From NCBI RefSeq assembly GCF_003569805.1, contig NZ_KZ984051.1, forward strand, positions 1,499,889 through 1,563,888: a stretch of 64,000 bases of DNA, in the 5' to 3' direction. The position numbers and the translations under genes were made by a program. Positions 27,949-38,342 of this stretch are shown one piece after another (position 1 is the stretch's first letter; each line of letters opens with the position of its first letter). The notes below the pieces were generated by a model. The model did not search any database. It saw nothing but the letters and a program-made list of their open reading frames with translations, and had not been told where the DNA came from. Origin of the DNA: Microbacterium halotolerans. Its GTDB lineage: Bacteria > Actinomycetota > Actinomycetes > Actinomycetales > Microbacteriaceae.

Positions 27949-29235
27949 ATGAACATCCGACGCATCATCGCTGTGACGGGGGCCGCGGCTCTCGGGACCG
28001 CGATGCTCGCCAGCTGCGGCCCGGCGGAGCAGGAGTCCGACAACACGCTCACGCTGTGGCACTACGAGGGATCCAACTCCGCGATGGGCATCGCGTGGGA
28101 CCGCGCCATCGAGGTCTTCGAGGAGGAGACCGGAGCCGCTGTCGAGTTCGAGGAGCGCAGCTTCGAGCAGATCCGCCAGACTGCCAGCCAGGTGCTGAAC
28201 TCCGACGAGGCGCCCGACCTGCTGGAGTACAACAAGGGCAACGCGACGGCGGGGCTTCTCGCGAGCCAGGGGCTCCTCGCGCCCCTCGACGATGCCGTCA
28301 GCGAGTACGGGTGGGACGACCTGCTCGCGCCGTCGCTGCAGACCACAGCGCGCTACGACGACGACGGGGTCATGGGCTCCGGCAGCTGGTACGGCGTTCC
28401 GACCTACGGAGAGTACGTGCAGTTCTACTACAACGAGGAGATGTTCGACCAGTACGGGCTCGAGGTGCCGACCACTTTCGACGAGCTCGAGCAGGTGATG
28501 CAGGCTTTCGTCGATGAGGGCGTCACACCGCTCGCGGAGGCCGCGGGAGAGTACCCGCTCGGCCAGCTCTGGTACCAGCTCGCGCTGGCGCAGGCTGACA
28601 GGCAGTGGGTCGATGACTACCAGGTCTACGACAACCCCGTCGACTTCTCGGGCCCCGAAGTGACGAACGCGACCGAGACCGTCGCCGATTGGGTCGATGA
28701 GGGCTACATCTCCTCCGACGCGACGGGCCTGGCCGCGGAGGACGCCGGAACGGGCTTCATCTCCGGCACCTACCCGATGTTCTTCTCCGGCAGCTGGTGG
28801 TTCGGTCGCTTCCTCGACGAAGCCCAGCACGACTGGTCGACCTTCCTGTTCCCCGGCGCGGAGATGTCGCCGGGTTCGTCGGGCAACCTCTGGGTCATCC
28901 CGACGACCGCTGGCGATCCGGAGCTCGCCGAGCAGTTCATCGACATCACGCTGCGCCCCGAGATCCAGGCGATCATGGGGGAGAACGGCGGCGTGCCCGT
29001 CGCTGCAGACGCCTCGGACGTCGATGACGAGGCGAACGCGCGGCTGATCGAGAACTTCAACACCCTGCTCGACAGGGACGGGCTCGCGTTCTACCCCGAC
29101 TGGCCGACTCCGACGTTCTACGACGAGCTCAACGCCGGCCTGCAGGGGCTGCTCAACGGCACGCTCTCGACCGATGAGATGAACGCGCAGATCGGCGCCG
29201 ACTACGAGGCGGGCCTGCCCGCCGTCGCGAACTGA
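27949..29235 (+). CDS. Oligosaccharide ABC transporter substrate-binding lipoprotein (CUT1)
   Basis: Extracytoplasmic receptor, 428 residues, with a lipoprotein signal (MNIRRIIAVTGAAALGTAM, lipobox LASC, Cys near residue 23). The mature protein starts NTLTLWHYEGSNSAMGIAWDRAIEVFEEETG, the usual entry of family-1 extracellular solute-binding proteins. Several aromatic residues (GSWYGVPTYGEYVQFYY, SGSWWFGRF) could stack on sugar rings. AGGAGG precedes the start. Downstream alpha-xylosidase and beta-glucosidase suggest a xylose-substituted gluco-oligosaccharide ligand. Confidence 0.9.
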   Translation: MNIRRIIAVTGAAALGTAMLASCGPAEQESDNTLTLWHYEGSNSAMGIAWDRAIEVFEEETGAAVEFEERSFEQIRQTASQVLNSDEAPDLLEYNKGNATAGLLASQGLLAPLDDAVSEYGWDDLLAPSLQTTARYDDDGVMGSGSWYGVPTYGEYVQFYYNEEMFDQYGLEVPTTFDELEQVMQAFVDEGVTPLAEAAGEYPLGQLWYQLALAQADRQWVDDYQVYDNPVDFSGPEVTNATETVADWVDEGYISSDATGLAAEDAGTGFISGTYPMFFSGSWWFGRFLDEAQHDWSTFLFPGAEMSPGSSGNLWVIPTTAGDPELAEQFIDITLRPEIQAIMGENGGVPVAADASDVDDEANARLIENFNTLLDRDGLAFYPDWPTPTFYDELNAGLQGLLNGTLSTDEMNAQIGADYEAGLPAVAN

Positions 29236-29248
29236 ACGGGCACGGAAC

Positions 29249-30178
29249 ATGAGCACCTCCCACAGCGGGTCGCTCGTTCCGTTCCTGTCGGGGCGCAGCT
29301 ACTGGTGGTATCTGCTCCCTGGCGCGGCACTGCTGACGCTGATCGTCCTCGTGCCGCTCGGGTGGAACGTGTACCTGAGCTTCACCGACTACCGCGGCAT
29401 CGTCGCGCCGACTTGGACGGGGCTGGACAACTGGATCACGCTGATCGGCGACGAACGGTTCTGGCTGTCGTTCCGTAACAGTGTGGCGATGATCCTCGCG
29501 ATGGTGATCGCGCCGACGCTGATCGGTCTCGTCATCGCGGCAGCCCTGTTCGACGTCATCGGGCGCAAGTTCGGCGGAAGGCTCGCGTCGTTCCTGCGAG
29601 CGACGTACTATCTGCCGCAGATCCTCCCGTCCGTCATCGCCGCGATCGTGATCGGATGGATCCTGCGACCGGAGAACGGGGCTCTCAACACGATCCTCGA
29701 ATCGATCGGACTCGGGCACCTGGCGAGCAACTGGCTGGGATCGCCCGACACAGCGCTCGTCAGCATCATGGCAGTGCTCGTGTGGATCCAGGTCGGCTAC
29801 CCGGTCGTCATCTTCATGGCGGCGCTGCAGCGCGTCGATCCCGAGCTGTACGAGGCGGCCGAGATCGACGGAGCCGGATGGTTCAGGCGGTTCGCGGCGA
29901 TCACCATGCCGATGATCCGTCCTGAGATGTTCGTCGTCGCGCTCACCTGCACGATCGCGGCGCTGAAGGTGTTCGGCCCTGTCTACGCCCTCACGGGCGG
30001 CGGGCCCAACTTCGCCACGATCGTGCCGAGCTACTACTCGTACAGCCAGTTCTTCCAGAGCCAGCAGGTCGGATACGGCGCGGCGATCGCAACCGCCCTG
30101 ACGATCGTCATCCTGCTCGTGTCGATCGTGTTCGTGTGGGCACAGAATCGCGCGGAGCGGAAGGAGGCAGCGCGATGA
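29249..30178 (+). CDS. Sugar ABC transporter permease (CUT1, MalF type)
   Basis: 309 residues with six membrane helices (first at about 21-43). The EAA loop is YEAAEIDGAGWFRRFAAITMPMI near residues 205-225, the contact site for the ATPase. It follows the binding-protein gene by 13 nt and overlaps the next permease by 4 nt. No ATPase gene exists in this operon, so a shared MsmK/UgpC-type ATPase elsewhere must power it. Confidence 0.9.
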   Translation: MSTSHSGSLVPFLSGRSYWWYLLPGAALLTLIVLVPLGWNVYLSFTDYRGIVAPTWTGLDNWITLIGDERFWLSFRNSVAMILAMVIAPTLIGLVIAAALFDVIGRKFGGRLASFLRATYYLPQILPSVIAAIVIGWILRPENGALNTILESIGLGHLASNWLGSPDTALVSIMAVLVWIQVGYPVVIFMAALQRVDPELYEAAEIDGAGWFRRFAAITMPMIRPEMFVVALTCTIAALKVFGPVYALTGGGPNFATIVPSYYSYSQFFQSQQVGYGAAIATALTIVILLVSIVFVWAQNRAERKEAAR

Positions 30179-31050
30179 GCGCCACCACCGCGATCATCAC
30201 CGGATCGCCCAAGCGCCGCAACCGTCGGCGCCGCACCCCGACGGACTGGATCGTGCTCGCGTGCGTCGTCATCGTCGCCGCCGTCGTGCTGTTCCCGTTC
30301 GTCGTCATCCTGATCAACGCCTTCAAGTCGCCGGAGGACTACGCCACGGGCGGCCCGCTGCAGCTGCCCACGTCGTTCTACGTCGACGGGATCGCCGCGT
30401 TCTGGGATCGGGTGAACTTCCCCCAGAAGCTGTGGAACAGCTTCTTCATCTCCGGAGTCGTCGCCGTGGTCGCCGTCGTGGTGTCCGTCCTGAACGCATA
30501 CGCGATCGGCATCGGAAGGGTGAGGGGGCGCGTGCCGCTGATCCTCGTCTTCCTGCTGGCGAACATGCTGCCTCAGGAGGTGCTCCTGTACCCGCTGTAC
30601 ACGATCTTCCGAGCGGTGGGGCTATACGACAACGTCTGGTCCGTGATCATCACATTCGTCGTGATCCAGAGCGCGTTCGGCACCTACCTGCTCGCGAGCG
30701 TCTTCGGCACCTTCCCGAAGGAGATCATCGAAGCGGCCGCACTCGACGGAGCGGGGCGCTGGCGCACGCTGTGGCGAGTCATCGTGCCGATCAGCAGGCC
30801 GACCCTCGGCGTGCTGATGGTGTTCTTCTTCATCTGGACGTGGAACGAGTTCCTCATCCCGCTCACCTTCCTCATCTCAGGGGAGAACCAGACGGTCCCT
30901 GTCGCGATCAGCGTGCTGCAGGGCGACCGGCTGATGGACGTCACCACGACGAGCGCCTCAGCACTGCTGGGGCTGCTCCCGACGCTCATCTTCTTCCTCA
31001 TCTTCCAGCGCACGCTTTCTCGCGGCATCACGGCAGGAGCAGTCAAGTAA
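30175..31050 (+). CDS. Sugar ABC transporter permease (CUT1, MalG type)
   Basis: 291 residues. An Arg-rich N-terminus (GSPKRRNRRRRTP) precedes the first of six helices. The EAA loop reads IEAAALDGAGRWRTLWRVIVPI, and WTWNEFLIPLTFL is the MalG-type helix-5 region. The start at 30175 overlaps the previous stop by 4 nt; its stop overlaps the alpha-xylosidase start by one nucleotide (TAATG). Confidence 0.9.
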   Translation: MSATTAIITGSPKRRNRRRRTPTDWIVLACVVIVAAVVLFPFVVILINAFKSPEDYATGGPLQLPTSFYVDGIAAFWDRVNFPQKLWNSFFISGVVAVVAVVVSVLNAYAIGIGRVRGRVPLILVFLLANMLPQEVLLYPLYTIFRAVGLYDNVWSVIITFVVIQSAFGTYLLASVFGTFPKEIIEAAALDGAGRWRTLWRVIVPISRPTLGVLMVFFFIWTWNEFLIPLTFLISGENQTVPVAISVLQGDRLMDVTTTSASALLGLLPTLIFFLIFQRTLSRGITAGAVK

Positions 31051-33407
31051 TGAAGTTCACCGACGGATTCTGGCAGGTCAGGCCCGGAGTCGACCCGCTC
31101 TACGGACGCGAGGTCTACGACCTCGCCGTCTCAGGACGCGGCCTCGTGGCGACGGTTCCGACCAAGGTCATCGCCGACAGGGGCGACACACTCAACCGTC
31201 CGACGCTCACGGTCTCGCTGCACTCACCGCACGACGGTGTGATCGGCGTGCGCATCGCCCACCACACCGGAGGGCGAGCGCCGCAGGGCTTCGAACTCGT
31301 CGGTGCCTCCGCATGCGGTGAGGCGATGCTCGACGGTGACGAGGGGCGTCTCGTCAGCGGCCCGATCACCGCGGTCGTGCGACGCGGGCACGAATGGTCG
31401 CTGGAGTTCCGCGACACCGAGACGGGGCGGGTGCTCACCTCGAGCGGCGAGCGCTCGCTCGGGTTCATGCGCCTCGCGGAGGATGCGGCCGTCGACCGCG
31501 GCATCGTGGGGAACGCGAGGGGCGGCACCCCTACGCCGAGGCACGGCACGTACATCCACGAGCAGCTCTCGCTCGGCGTCGGCGAGGTCGTCTACGGGCT
31601 CGGCGAGAGGTTCGGTCCGTTCGTCAAGAACGGCCAGACCGTCGAGATCTGGAACGCCGACGGCGGCACGTCGAGCGAGCAGGCGTACAAGAACATCCCC
31701 TTCCATCTCAGCAATCGCGGCTACGGCGTGCTCGTCAACGACACGGGGCACGTCTCGTACGAGGTCGGCTCGGAGGCGGTCGAGCGGGTGCAGTTCTCCG
31801 TCGCGGGCGAGCAGCTGGAGTACTTCGTCATCGCAGGGCCGACTCCGGCCGACGTGCTCGACCGGTACACCTCGCTCACCGGTCGCCCGCCGGAGGTGCC
31901 GGCGTGGTCGTACGGGCTCTGGCTGTCGACGAGCTTCACAACCGACTACGACGAGCAGACCGTGAACGCGTTCCTCGACGGCATGCGCGATCGCGACATC
32001 CCGCTCGACGTGTTCCACTTCGACTGCTTCTGGATGCGCGAGTTCAACTGGTGCGACTTCGAGTGGGATCCGCGCGTCTTCCCCGATCCGGACGGAATGC
32101 TCGCGCGCCTGCACGGGCGCGGCCTGCGCGTGAGCGCATGGATCAACCCGTACATCGCGCAGCGTTCGCCGCTGTTCGCGGAGGGGGTCGCGAACGGCTA
32201 CCTGGTCAAGAGGGCGGACGGATCCGTCTGGCAGTGGGACATGTGGCAGGCGGGAATGGCGCTCGTCGACTTCACGAATCCCGACGCGACCCGGTGGTAC
32301 CAGGGGCACCTGCGTCGCCTCACCCGGCAGGGGGTCGACTGCTTCAAGACCGACTTCGGCGAGCGGATCCCTACCGACGTCGTCTACTCCGACGGCAGCG
32401 ACCCCGCCGCGATGCACAATCGCTACACGCACCTGTACAACCAGGCGGTGTTCGAGGTGCTCGAGCAGGAGCGAGGCGAGGGCGACGCGGTGCTGTTCGC
32501 ACGGTCGGCGACGGCCGGCGGGCAACGGATGCCCGTGCACTGGGGCGGCGACAACACATCGACCTTCGAGTCGATGGCGGAGACTCTGCGCGGCGGGCTG
32601 TCGCTCGCGATGAGCGGGTTCGCCTTCTGGAGCCACGACATCGGCGGGTTCGAGGGGATGCCGGATGCCGGTGTCTTCAAGCGCTGGCTCGCCTTCGGCC
32701 TGCTGTCGAGCCACAGCAGGCTGCACGCATCGGGCAGCTACCGCGTGCCGTGGCTGTTCGACGAGGCGGAGGGGCGTGACGAGAGCGATCCGCAGAGCGC
32801 CGTGTCGGTGGCACGCCGCTTCGCGCGGCTCAAGGCATCGCTGATGCCGTACCTCTTCGCCGCTGGCAGGGAAGCGCACGTCACCGGTGCGCCCGTGATG
32901 CGTCCGATGGCGCTCGCGTTTCCCGACGACCCGGCCGTCTCGCATCTCGATCGCCAGTACATGCTCGGCCCCGACCTGCTGGTCGCCCCCGTGTTCTCAG
33001 CGGACGGAGAGGCGGAGTTCTACCTGCCGGACGGAGAGTGGACGAGCCTGCTCACCGGGGAGACCGTGGCGGGCGGGCGCTGGCGCCGTGAGACACACGA
33101 TTTCGACAGCATTCCGCTGTACGTGCGATCCGGGGCAGTCGTGCCCCTCGGCGGGCACGACGAGTCGGCCGACTACGACTACCTCGATGGGCTGCGTCTG
33201 TTCGTGGCGCCCGGAGATGGCGCGACCGAGATCGATGTGACGGCTCCGGATGGCCGGACGGCGCGGTTCCGCATCGAGAGCGGCGGCGGGAGGGTCGTAG
33301 CGTTCAGCGACGACCTCGAACGGTTCCGGATCGAGGAAGCCGGTGGGCAGAGCGCAGAGGCGACGGCGGGGCGCGCCGAACTCGGGTTCGAGAGGAAGCA
33401 GGCATGA
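31050..33407 (+). CDS. yicI: GH31 alpha-xylosidase (YicI type)
   Basis: Cytoplasmic glycosidase, 785 residues (E. coli YicI 772), no signal peptide. The nucleophile is D435 in [13 protein letters not shown], which continues as VVYSDGS, the YicI-specific loop. The acid/base is D501 in [12 protein letters not shown]31 blocks [23 protein letters not shown] and SHDIGGFEG are also present. YicI enzymes release alpha-1,6-linked xylose from isoprimeverose and the non-reducing end of xyloglucan oligosaccharides. The start at 31050 is coupled to the permease stop. Downstream GH1 and upstream xylA complete a plausible route. Confidence 0.92.
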   Translation: MKFTDGFWQVRPGVDPLYGREVYDLAVSGRGLVATVPTKVIADRGDTLNRPTLTVSLHSPHDGVIGVRIAHHTGGRAPQGFELVGASACGEAMLDGDEGRLVSGPITAVVRRGHEWSLEFRDTETGRVLTSSGERSLGFMRLAEDAAVDRGIVGNARGGTPTPRHGTYIHEQLSLGVGEVVYGLGERFGPFVKNGQTVEIWNADGGTSSEQAYKNIPFHLSNRGYGVLVNDTGHVSYEVGSEAVERVQFSVAGEQLEYFVIAGPTPADVLDRYTSLTGRPPEVPAWSYGLWLSTSFTTDYDEQTVNAFLDGMRDRDIPLDVFHFDCFWMREFNWCDFEWDPRVFPDPDGMLARLHGRGLRVSAWINPYIAQRSPLFAEGVANGYLVKRADGSVWQWDMWQAGMALVDFTNPDATRWYQGHLRRLTRQGVDCFKTDFGERIPTDVVYSDGSDPAAMHNRYTHLYNQAVFEVLEQERGEGDAVLFARSATAGGQRMPVHWGGDNTSTFESMAETLRGGLSLAMSGFAFWSHDIGGFEGMPDAGVFKRWLAFGLLSSHSRLHASGSYRVPWLFDEAEGRDESDPQSAVSVARRFARLKASLMPYLFAAGREAHVTGAPVMRPMALAFPDDPAVSHLDRQYMLGPDLLVAPVFSADGEAEFYLPDGEWTSLLTGETVAGGRWRRETHDFDSIPLYVRSGAVVPLGGHDESADYDYLDGLRLFVAPGDGATEIDVTAPDGRTARFRIESGGGRVVAFSDDLERFRIEEAGGQSAEATAGRAELGFERKQA

Positions 33408-34846
33408 TGAGAACTGTGACAGCTGAGCAGACCGCACACATGACCGACTACCGAAGCGTGCCGCTCGAGTTCCCGCCGGGATTCGTGATCGGGTCGGCGA
33501 CCGCGTCGTACCAGGTGGAGGGAGCCGCGGCCGAGGGAGGGCGCACTCCGTCGATCTGGGACACCTTCAGCCACACGCCCGGCAATATCTGGAACGACGA
33601 CAACGGTGACGTCGCGTGTGATCACTACCACCTGCTCGAGCCCGACCTGGATATGATGGCCGGTCTCGGGCTCGAGGCCTATCGATTCTCGATCTCGTGG
33701 TCGCGCATCCTGCCGCACGGCGGCTCGGTGGTGAATCCGGAGGGCGTCGACTTCTACTCCCGCCTGGTCGACGGACTGCTCGCCCGCGGCATCCGGCCCA
33801 TCGCCACCCTCTACCACTGGGACCTGCCGCAGGAGCTCGAGGACGCGGGCGGCTGGCCCGTACGGGAGACGGCCGAACGCTTCGCCGAGTACGCGGCTCG
33901 CACCGTCGAGGCACTCGGTGACCGGGTGCACACCTGGACCACGCTGAACGAGCCGTGGTGCTCCGCGTACCTCGGCTACGGCTCCGGAGCGCATGCCCCC
34001 GGCCGCACCGACGGCGCCGACTCGCTCGCCGCCGTGCACCATCTCAATCTCGCGCACGGCCTCGCGGTGCCCGAGATCCGGCGTGCGGCGACGAATGATC
34101 CGGATGTCTCGGTGACGCTGAACTTCCACGTCCCGCGCGGCGAGGCCGACGCAGCCCGCCGCGTCGACGCGCTCGCGAACCGTGCGTTCACGAGCCCGAT
34201 GCTGCTCGGTCGGTACGACGACGATCTGCTCGCCGATACGTCGGCGGTGACCGACTGGTCGTTCGTGCGCGACGGCGACCTCGAGACGATCCATCAGCCG
34301 ATCGACGTGCTCGGTGTCAACTACTACTCCACGGTGACGGTGCGCACATGGGACGGCGTCGGCGAACGCGTGCGCAACGACGGTCACAAGGACGTCGGCG
34401 GATCGCCGTGGCCAGGAGGCGAGAGCATCGAGTTCCTGCCGCAGGACGGGCCGTACACCGACATGGGCTGGAACATCGCGCCGGACGGGCTCGAAGACCT
34501 GCTGGTGAGCCTGTCGGAGCAGTTCCCCGAGCAGCCGCTGATGGTCACCGAGAACGGGGCGGCCTTCGCGGACGAAGTGATCGAGACGGCCGACGGCAAG
34601 CGGGTGCACGACGCTGACCGCACCGACTACCTCGTACGGCACTTCGGAGCGGCCAGGCGCGCGATGGATCGCGGCGTGGACCTGCGCGGGTACCTGGTGT
34701 GGTCGCTGCTGGACAACTTCGAGTGGGGCTACGGCTTCTCGAAGCGGTTCGGGATCGTGCGCGTCGACTACGACACGCGCGAGCGCACAGTGAAGGACTC
34801 AGCCCGCTGGCTGTCTGGCCTCATCGCGAGCCGACGGAGCGGCTGA
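33404..34846 (+). CDS. GH1 family beta-glucosidase
   Basis: Intracellular retaining beta-glycosidase, 480 residues. The acid/base is E183 in [11 protein letters not shown] and the nucleophile E383 in [24 protein letters not shown] at the start and [20 protein letters not shown] at the end are standard GH1. The start at 33404 overlaps the GH31 stop by 4 nt with AGGAAG upstream; an ATG 3 nt later is also possible. It would cut beta-glucosidic bonds exposed after alpha-xylose removal. Its last 26 nt overlap the end of the convergent lacI-family gene. Confidence 0.95.
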   Translation: MMRTVTAEQTAHMTDYRSVPLEFPPGFVIGSATASYQVEGAAAEGGRTPSIWDTFSHTPGNIWNDDNGDVACDHYHLLEPDLDMMAGLGLEAYRFSISWSRILPHGGSVVNPEGVDFYSRLVDGLLARGIRPIATLYHWDLPQELEDAGGWPVRETAERFAEYAARTVEALGDRVHTWTTLNEPWCSAYLGYGSGAHAPGRTDGADSLAAVHHLNLAHGLAVPEIRRAATNDPDVSVTLNFHVPRGEADAARRVDALANRAFTSPMLLGRYDDDLLADTSAVTDWSFVRDGDLETIHQPIDVLGVNYYSTVTVRTWDGVGERVRNDGHKDVGGSPWPGGESIEFLPQDGPYTDMGWNIAPDGLEDLLVSLSEQFPEQPLMVTENGAAFADEVIETADGKRVHDADRTDYLVRHFGAARRAMDRGVDLRGYLVWSLLDNFEWGYGFSKRFGIVRVDYDTRERTVKDSARWLSGLIASRRSG

Positions 34847-35852
34847 GAGTCGAGCCCCGCACGACGAGATCCGCAGGCATCCGGATGTGCGTCGGTTCGG
34901 CCGCGTCGTCGATCATGCGCACGAGCAGGTCGACGGCCGAGCGGCCCATCGCCGCCAGCGGCTGGTGCACGGTGGTGAGCGGGGGAGTCGCGCCCGCGGC
35001 CTCCGGCACGTCGTCGAAGCCCACGATCGACACGTCTTCCGGCACGCGCAGTCCGCGATCGGCCGCGACGCGCATCGTCTCGATCGCCGAGAGGTCGTTC
35101 GCGGCGAAGATCGCGGTGGGCGGATCATCGGCGTCGAACAGCGCGGCCGCGCCGTCGGCGGCTTCGGCCGGTCGGTAGCCGCCCTCGGCGATCAGCGTCT
35201 GATCGACATCGATGCCCGCGGAGCGAAGCGCCTCCCGGTAGCCCTGTTCGCGCAGGCGTGCGGACTCGAGATCGCCGCGGCCGCGCAGATGCGCGATGCG
35301 GCGATGCCCCAGGGAGATGAGGTGCTCCGTGGCCTCGCGGCCGCCGCGCAGGTTGTCGGTGTCGACCGTGGCGGGCCCCGCAGGGCCCCTGTGCGGGTCG
35401 ATCGCGACGATCGGCATGCTCGTCTCCGGCAGATGCACGGTAGGGGTGACGACGATCGCCCCGTCGATGAGCGTGCCGCCGAGGCGCGAGAGCGAACGGT
35501 TCTCCCACCCGAGATGGGAGCCGCTCGAGACGGCGCCTGCGTATGCGAGCACGTCGTAGGTGGTCTCGGACAGCGCCTCTGAGACGCCCTGCAGCAGCTG
35601 AAGGGCGAACGGCTCGAACTCCGCGACGAGCACGCCGATGACGTGGGTGCGACTGCCGCGCATCGATGTCGCGACAAGGGAACTGGCGTAGCCGAGCTCC
35701 GTGACGATCTGCATGACGCGCTCGCTCGTCGTCGCCGCGACGCCGTCGCGCCCGTTGATGACCTTCGACACGGTCGCGACGGAGACGCCTGCGACGCGTG
35801 CGACGTCTGTGATGGTCGTGCGTCCGCGACCTGCGGTGTGCGTGGCGCTCAT
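34821..35852 (-). CDS. LacI-family transcriptional regulator of the second oligosaccharide operon
   Basis: 343 residues with headpiece [36 protein letters not shown] and the hinge [12 protein letters not shown], then a sugar-sensing domain ([19 protein letters not shown] onward; [21 protein letters not shown] near the end). GGGAG lies before the start. It is divergent from the second binding-protein operon, with a perfect 20-bp palindrome between them, so it most likely controls that operon and itself. Its 3' end overlaps the GH1 gene by 26 nt. Confidence 0.92.
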   Translation of the reverse strand: MSATHTAGRGRTTITDVARVAGVSVATVSKVINGRDGVAATTSERVMQIVTELGYASSLVATSMRGSRTHVIGVLVAEFEPFALQLLQGVSEALSETTYDVLAYAGAVSSGSHLGWENRSLSRLGGTLIDGAIVVTPTVHLPETSMPIVAIDPHRGPAGPATVDTDNLRGGREATEHLISLGHRRIAHLRGRGDLESARLREQGYREALRSAGIDVDQTLIAEGGYRPAEAADGAAALFDADDPPTAIFAANDLSAIETMRVAADRGLRVPEDVSIVGFDDVPEAAGATPPLTTVHQPLAAMGRSAVDLLVRMIDDAAEPTHIRMPADLVVRGSTLSRSVGSR

Positions 35853-35926
35853 GGTCTCCCTACGGTACGTCGCGATGCCGCACCGGGCGGACCGGCGGGC
35901 CCGGAAGTCGTTTCGACGTGTTTAGA

Positions 35927-35946
35927 AAACGTTATCGATAACGTTT
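35927..35946. promoter_or_regulatory. LacI-family operator, perfect 20-bp palindrome
   Basis: A perfect palindrome centred on ATCGAT, with outer AAACGTT/AACGTTT arms, lies between the divergent lacI-family gene (start 35852) and the sugar-binding protein gene (start 36044). The AACG..CGTT arms with a central CG step are typical of LacI-family operators. Confidence 0.75.
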
Positions 35947-36043
35947 GACATCCTTCATCCATCCTGCCAGAGTCAGTGTCACGCCGGGCGCGGCACGTCG
36001 CTCGGGACCAAGGCGAAACAGCACTCAATGAGGAGAGAACGCC

Positions 36044-37324
36044 ATGAAGTTGCGTAAGATTTGGGTCGCCGCTGCGGCGACCGCGGCTGCCGCGACCCTC
36101 GCACTGTCCGGCTGTGCGGGCGGACCCGGCGAGGTCGACGAGAACACGCTCGAGCTCTGGCACAACTCGACGACGGGTGACGGCAAGGCGTTCTGGGAGG
36201 AGGCCGCCGCTGCGTTCGAAGAGGAATCCGGCGTTCGCATCGACATCACGTCGATTCAGAACGAGGACATGGACGGCAAGCTGCAGACGGCGGTGAACTC
36301 GGGCGATATGCCCGATCTGTTCATGGCGCGCGGCGGCGGCAAGCTCGCCGACATCGTCGATGCGGGCGCGGTCAAGGACCTGTCCGACCTGATCTCGGAC
36401 GACACGAAGGCCGCATACGGCGACGCGCCCTTCAGCGCGTTCACGATCGAGGGCGCCGTGTACGGAGTGCCGGTCGCAGTGCTTCCCGAGGGAGTGTTCT
36501 ACAGCCAGGACCTCTTCGCAGAAGCGGGAATCGAGGCGACTCCGACCACCTTCGAGGAGCTGGACGACGTCGTCGCCGAGCTCAAGGATGCCGGCACGGA
36601 ACCGATCGCGCTCGGTGCGAAGGACGCGTGGCCGGCCGCGCACTGGTACTACTCGTTCGCGCTCCGCGCGTGCAGTCAGGAGACGATCGAGAACATCGCC
36701 GTCGATCTCGACTTCAGCGACAGCTGCTGGCTGCAGGCGGCGGAAGACCTGGAGGAGTTCGTGGCAACCGAGCCGTTCAACGAGGGGTTCCTCACCACCT
36801 CGGCTCAGCAGGGAGCCGGTTCGTCGGCCGGCCTGCTCGCGAACCACAAGGCGGCCATGGAGCTCATGGGCGGATGGAACGTCGGCGTCATCGGCGGCCT
36901 CACGCCGGACGGCGAGCCGCTGCCCGACCTCGGCTGGTTCCCCCTGCCGGCCACCAGCGGTGGCGAGGGCGACCCGACCGCGATGATGGGCGGCGTCGAC
37001 GGGTACTCCTGCGCCGCGGACTCGCCGTCGTCCTGCGAGGAGTTCCTCAACTTCCTCGCCCAGAAGGACTGGCAGGAGAACTATGCCGTCGCGTTCAACG
37101 CCGTCCCCGCCTCGGGCGACGCGCAGTCCGCGGTGTCCGATCCTTCGCTGCTGCCGATGATGGAGGCGTACAACGAAGCGTCCTACATCGTGCTGTACCT
37201 CGACACACTGCTCGGGCAGAACGTCGGCAATGCGCTGAACACGGCCGTCGTCGAACTGCTCGCCGGTGATGGGACGCCGGAACTGCTGCTCGATACCGTC
37301 GAGCAGGCCGCGGCCCGCGGCTGA
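36044..37324 (+). CDS. Oligosaccharide ABC transporter substrate-binding lipoprotein (CUT1)
   Basis: 426 residues. The signal ends in the lipobox LSGC (Cys near residue 25). The mature part starts NTLELWHNSTTGDGKAFWEEAAAAFEEESG. The overall pattern, including MPDLFMARGGGKLADIVDAG, resembles actinobacterial xylobiose/beta-glucoside receptors of the BxlE type, which is a family-level impression, not proof. GAGGAGAG precedes the start. Two permeases and a GH3 enzyme follow. Confidence 0.9.
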   Translation: MKLRKIWVAAAATAAAATLALSGCAGGPGEVDENTLELWHNSTTGDGKAFWEEAAAAFEEESGVRIDITSIQNEDMDGKLQTAVNSGDMPDLFMARGGGKLADIVDAGAVKDLSDLISDDTKAAYGDAPFSAFTIEGAVYGVPVAVLPEGVFYSQDLFAEAGIEATPTTFEELDDVVAELKDAGTEPIALGAKDAWPAAHWYYSFALRACSQETIENIAVDLDFSDSCWLQAAEDLEEFVATEPFNEGFLTTSAQQGAGSSAGLLANHKAAMELMGGWNVGVIGGLTPDGEPLPDLGWFPLPATSGGEGDPTAMMGGVDGYSCAADSPSSCEEFLNFLAQKDWQENYAVAFNAVPASGDAQSAVSDPSLLPMMEAYNEASYIVLYLDTLLGQNVGNALNTAVVELLAGDGTPELLLDTVEQAAARG

Positions 37325-37331
37325 GGCAGTC

Positions 37332-38342
37332 ATGACCTCTCCCGAGACGTACGCCGTGCGCACATCGGAGGGGCCCGCCGCAGGGGCCGGCACCGCGTCG
37401 GCCCCGACGGCGGTGCGACGGCCCCGCGCCGACTGGCGCAAGCGCGGCGAGATCGCTCTGCTCGCAGGCCCAGGAGTCGTCTTCTTCGTCTTCTTCGTCA
37501 TCCTGCCGGTGCTGATGGCGGCCTTCTACGGCTTCTTCCGCTGGAAGGGGTTCGGCTTCCCCGACGACTTCGTCGGCTTCGAGAACTACGTGCTGATCCT
37601 GCAGGACGCCACGTTCCGCGAGGCCGTGTTCCACAACTTCTTCATCGTGGTCGCCTCGCTCATCCTGCAGGGACCGCTGGCGATCCTGTTCGCGCTGCTG
37701 ATGAACCAGAAGATGCGCGGGCGCACACTCATCCGGGTGCTCATCTTCGTGCCGTATGTGATCAGCGAGGTCGTCGTCGGCACGGGCTGGAGCCTGATGA
37801 TGCAGGACACCGGCGCAGTGAACTCGATGCTGGCAGGGCTCGGACTCGAGTGGATGCAGCAGTCGTGGCTGAGCGACCCGAGCGTCGCGATGGGCACGCT
37901 GATGCTCATCATCAGCTGGAAGTACATCGGCTTCGCCGTGATCCTGATGCTCGCAGGTCTTCAGTCGATCCCGTCTGAGCTGTACGAGGCCGCCGCGATC
38001 GACGGCGCCGGCTTCTGGCAGATGCAGCGGCGGATCACGCTTCCGCTGCTGGGCCCCACCATCCGGATCTGGGCGTTCCTGTCGATGATCGGTTCGCTGC
38101 AGCTGTTCGACCTGGTCAACATCATCTGGGGCCAGTACATCGCGGCCACGGCCGGCACGTCGACGATGGCGACGTACATGTACCAGAACGGCCACCTCGC
38201 GGGGAACTACGGCTTCGGGAACGCCGTCGCCGTGCTGCTGTTCCTCATCTCTCTCGTGATCGCCCTGGTCTACCAGCGCTTCGTGCTTCGGCGCGACACG
38301 GCCGGCGCGGTCACCGGGCCGAGCGGAAGGAAAGCGAAATGA
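37332..38342 (+). CDS. Sugar ABC transporter permease (CUT1, MalF type)
   Basis: 336 residues with a long polar N-terminus (about 40 residues, Ala/Pro/Arg-rich) and six helices. The EAA loop is YEAAAIDGAGFWQMQRRITLPLLGP. The start at 37332 lies 7 nt after the binding-protein stop; the open frame further upstream is inside the previous gene. It overlaps the next permease by 4 nt. Confidence 0.9.
   Translation: MTSPETYAVRTSEGPAAGAGTASAPTAVRRPRADWRKRGEIALLAGPGVVFFVFFVILPVLMAAFYGFFRWKGFGFPDDFVGFENYVLILQDATFREAVFHNFFIVVASLILQGPLAILFALLMNQKMRGRTLIRVLIFVPYVISEVVVGTGWSLMMQDTGAVNSMLAGLGLEWMQQSWLSDPSVAMGTLMLIISWKYIGFAVILMLAGLQSIPSELYEAAAIDGAGFWQMQRRITLPLLGPTIRIWAFLSMIGSLQLFDLVNIIWGQYIAATAGTSTMATYMYQNGHLAGNYGFGNAVAVLLFLISLVIALVYQRFVLRRDTAGAVTGPSGRKAK

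Noticed and set aside
35849..37501. 550-codon minus-strand frame opposite the second sugar-binding protein
   Set aside because: The plus strand encodes a lipoprotein with signal and family motifs; the antisense translation has no structure.
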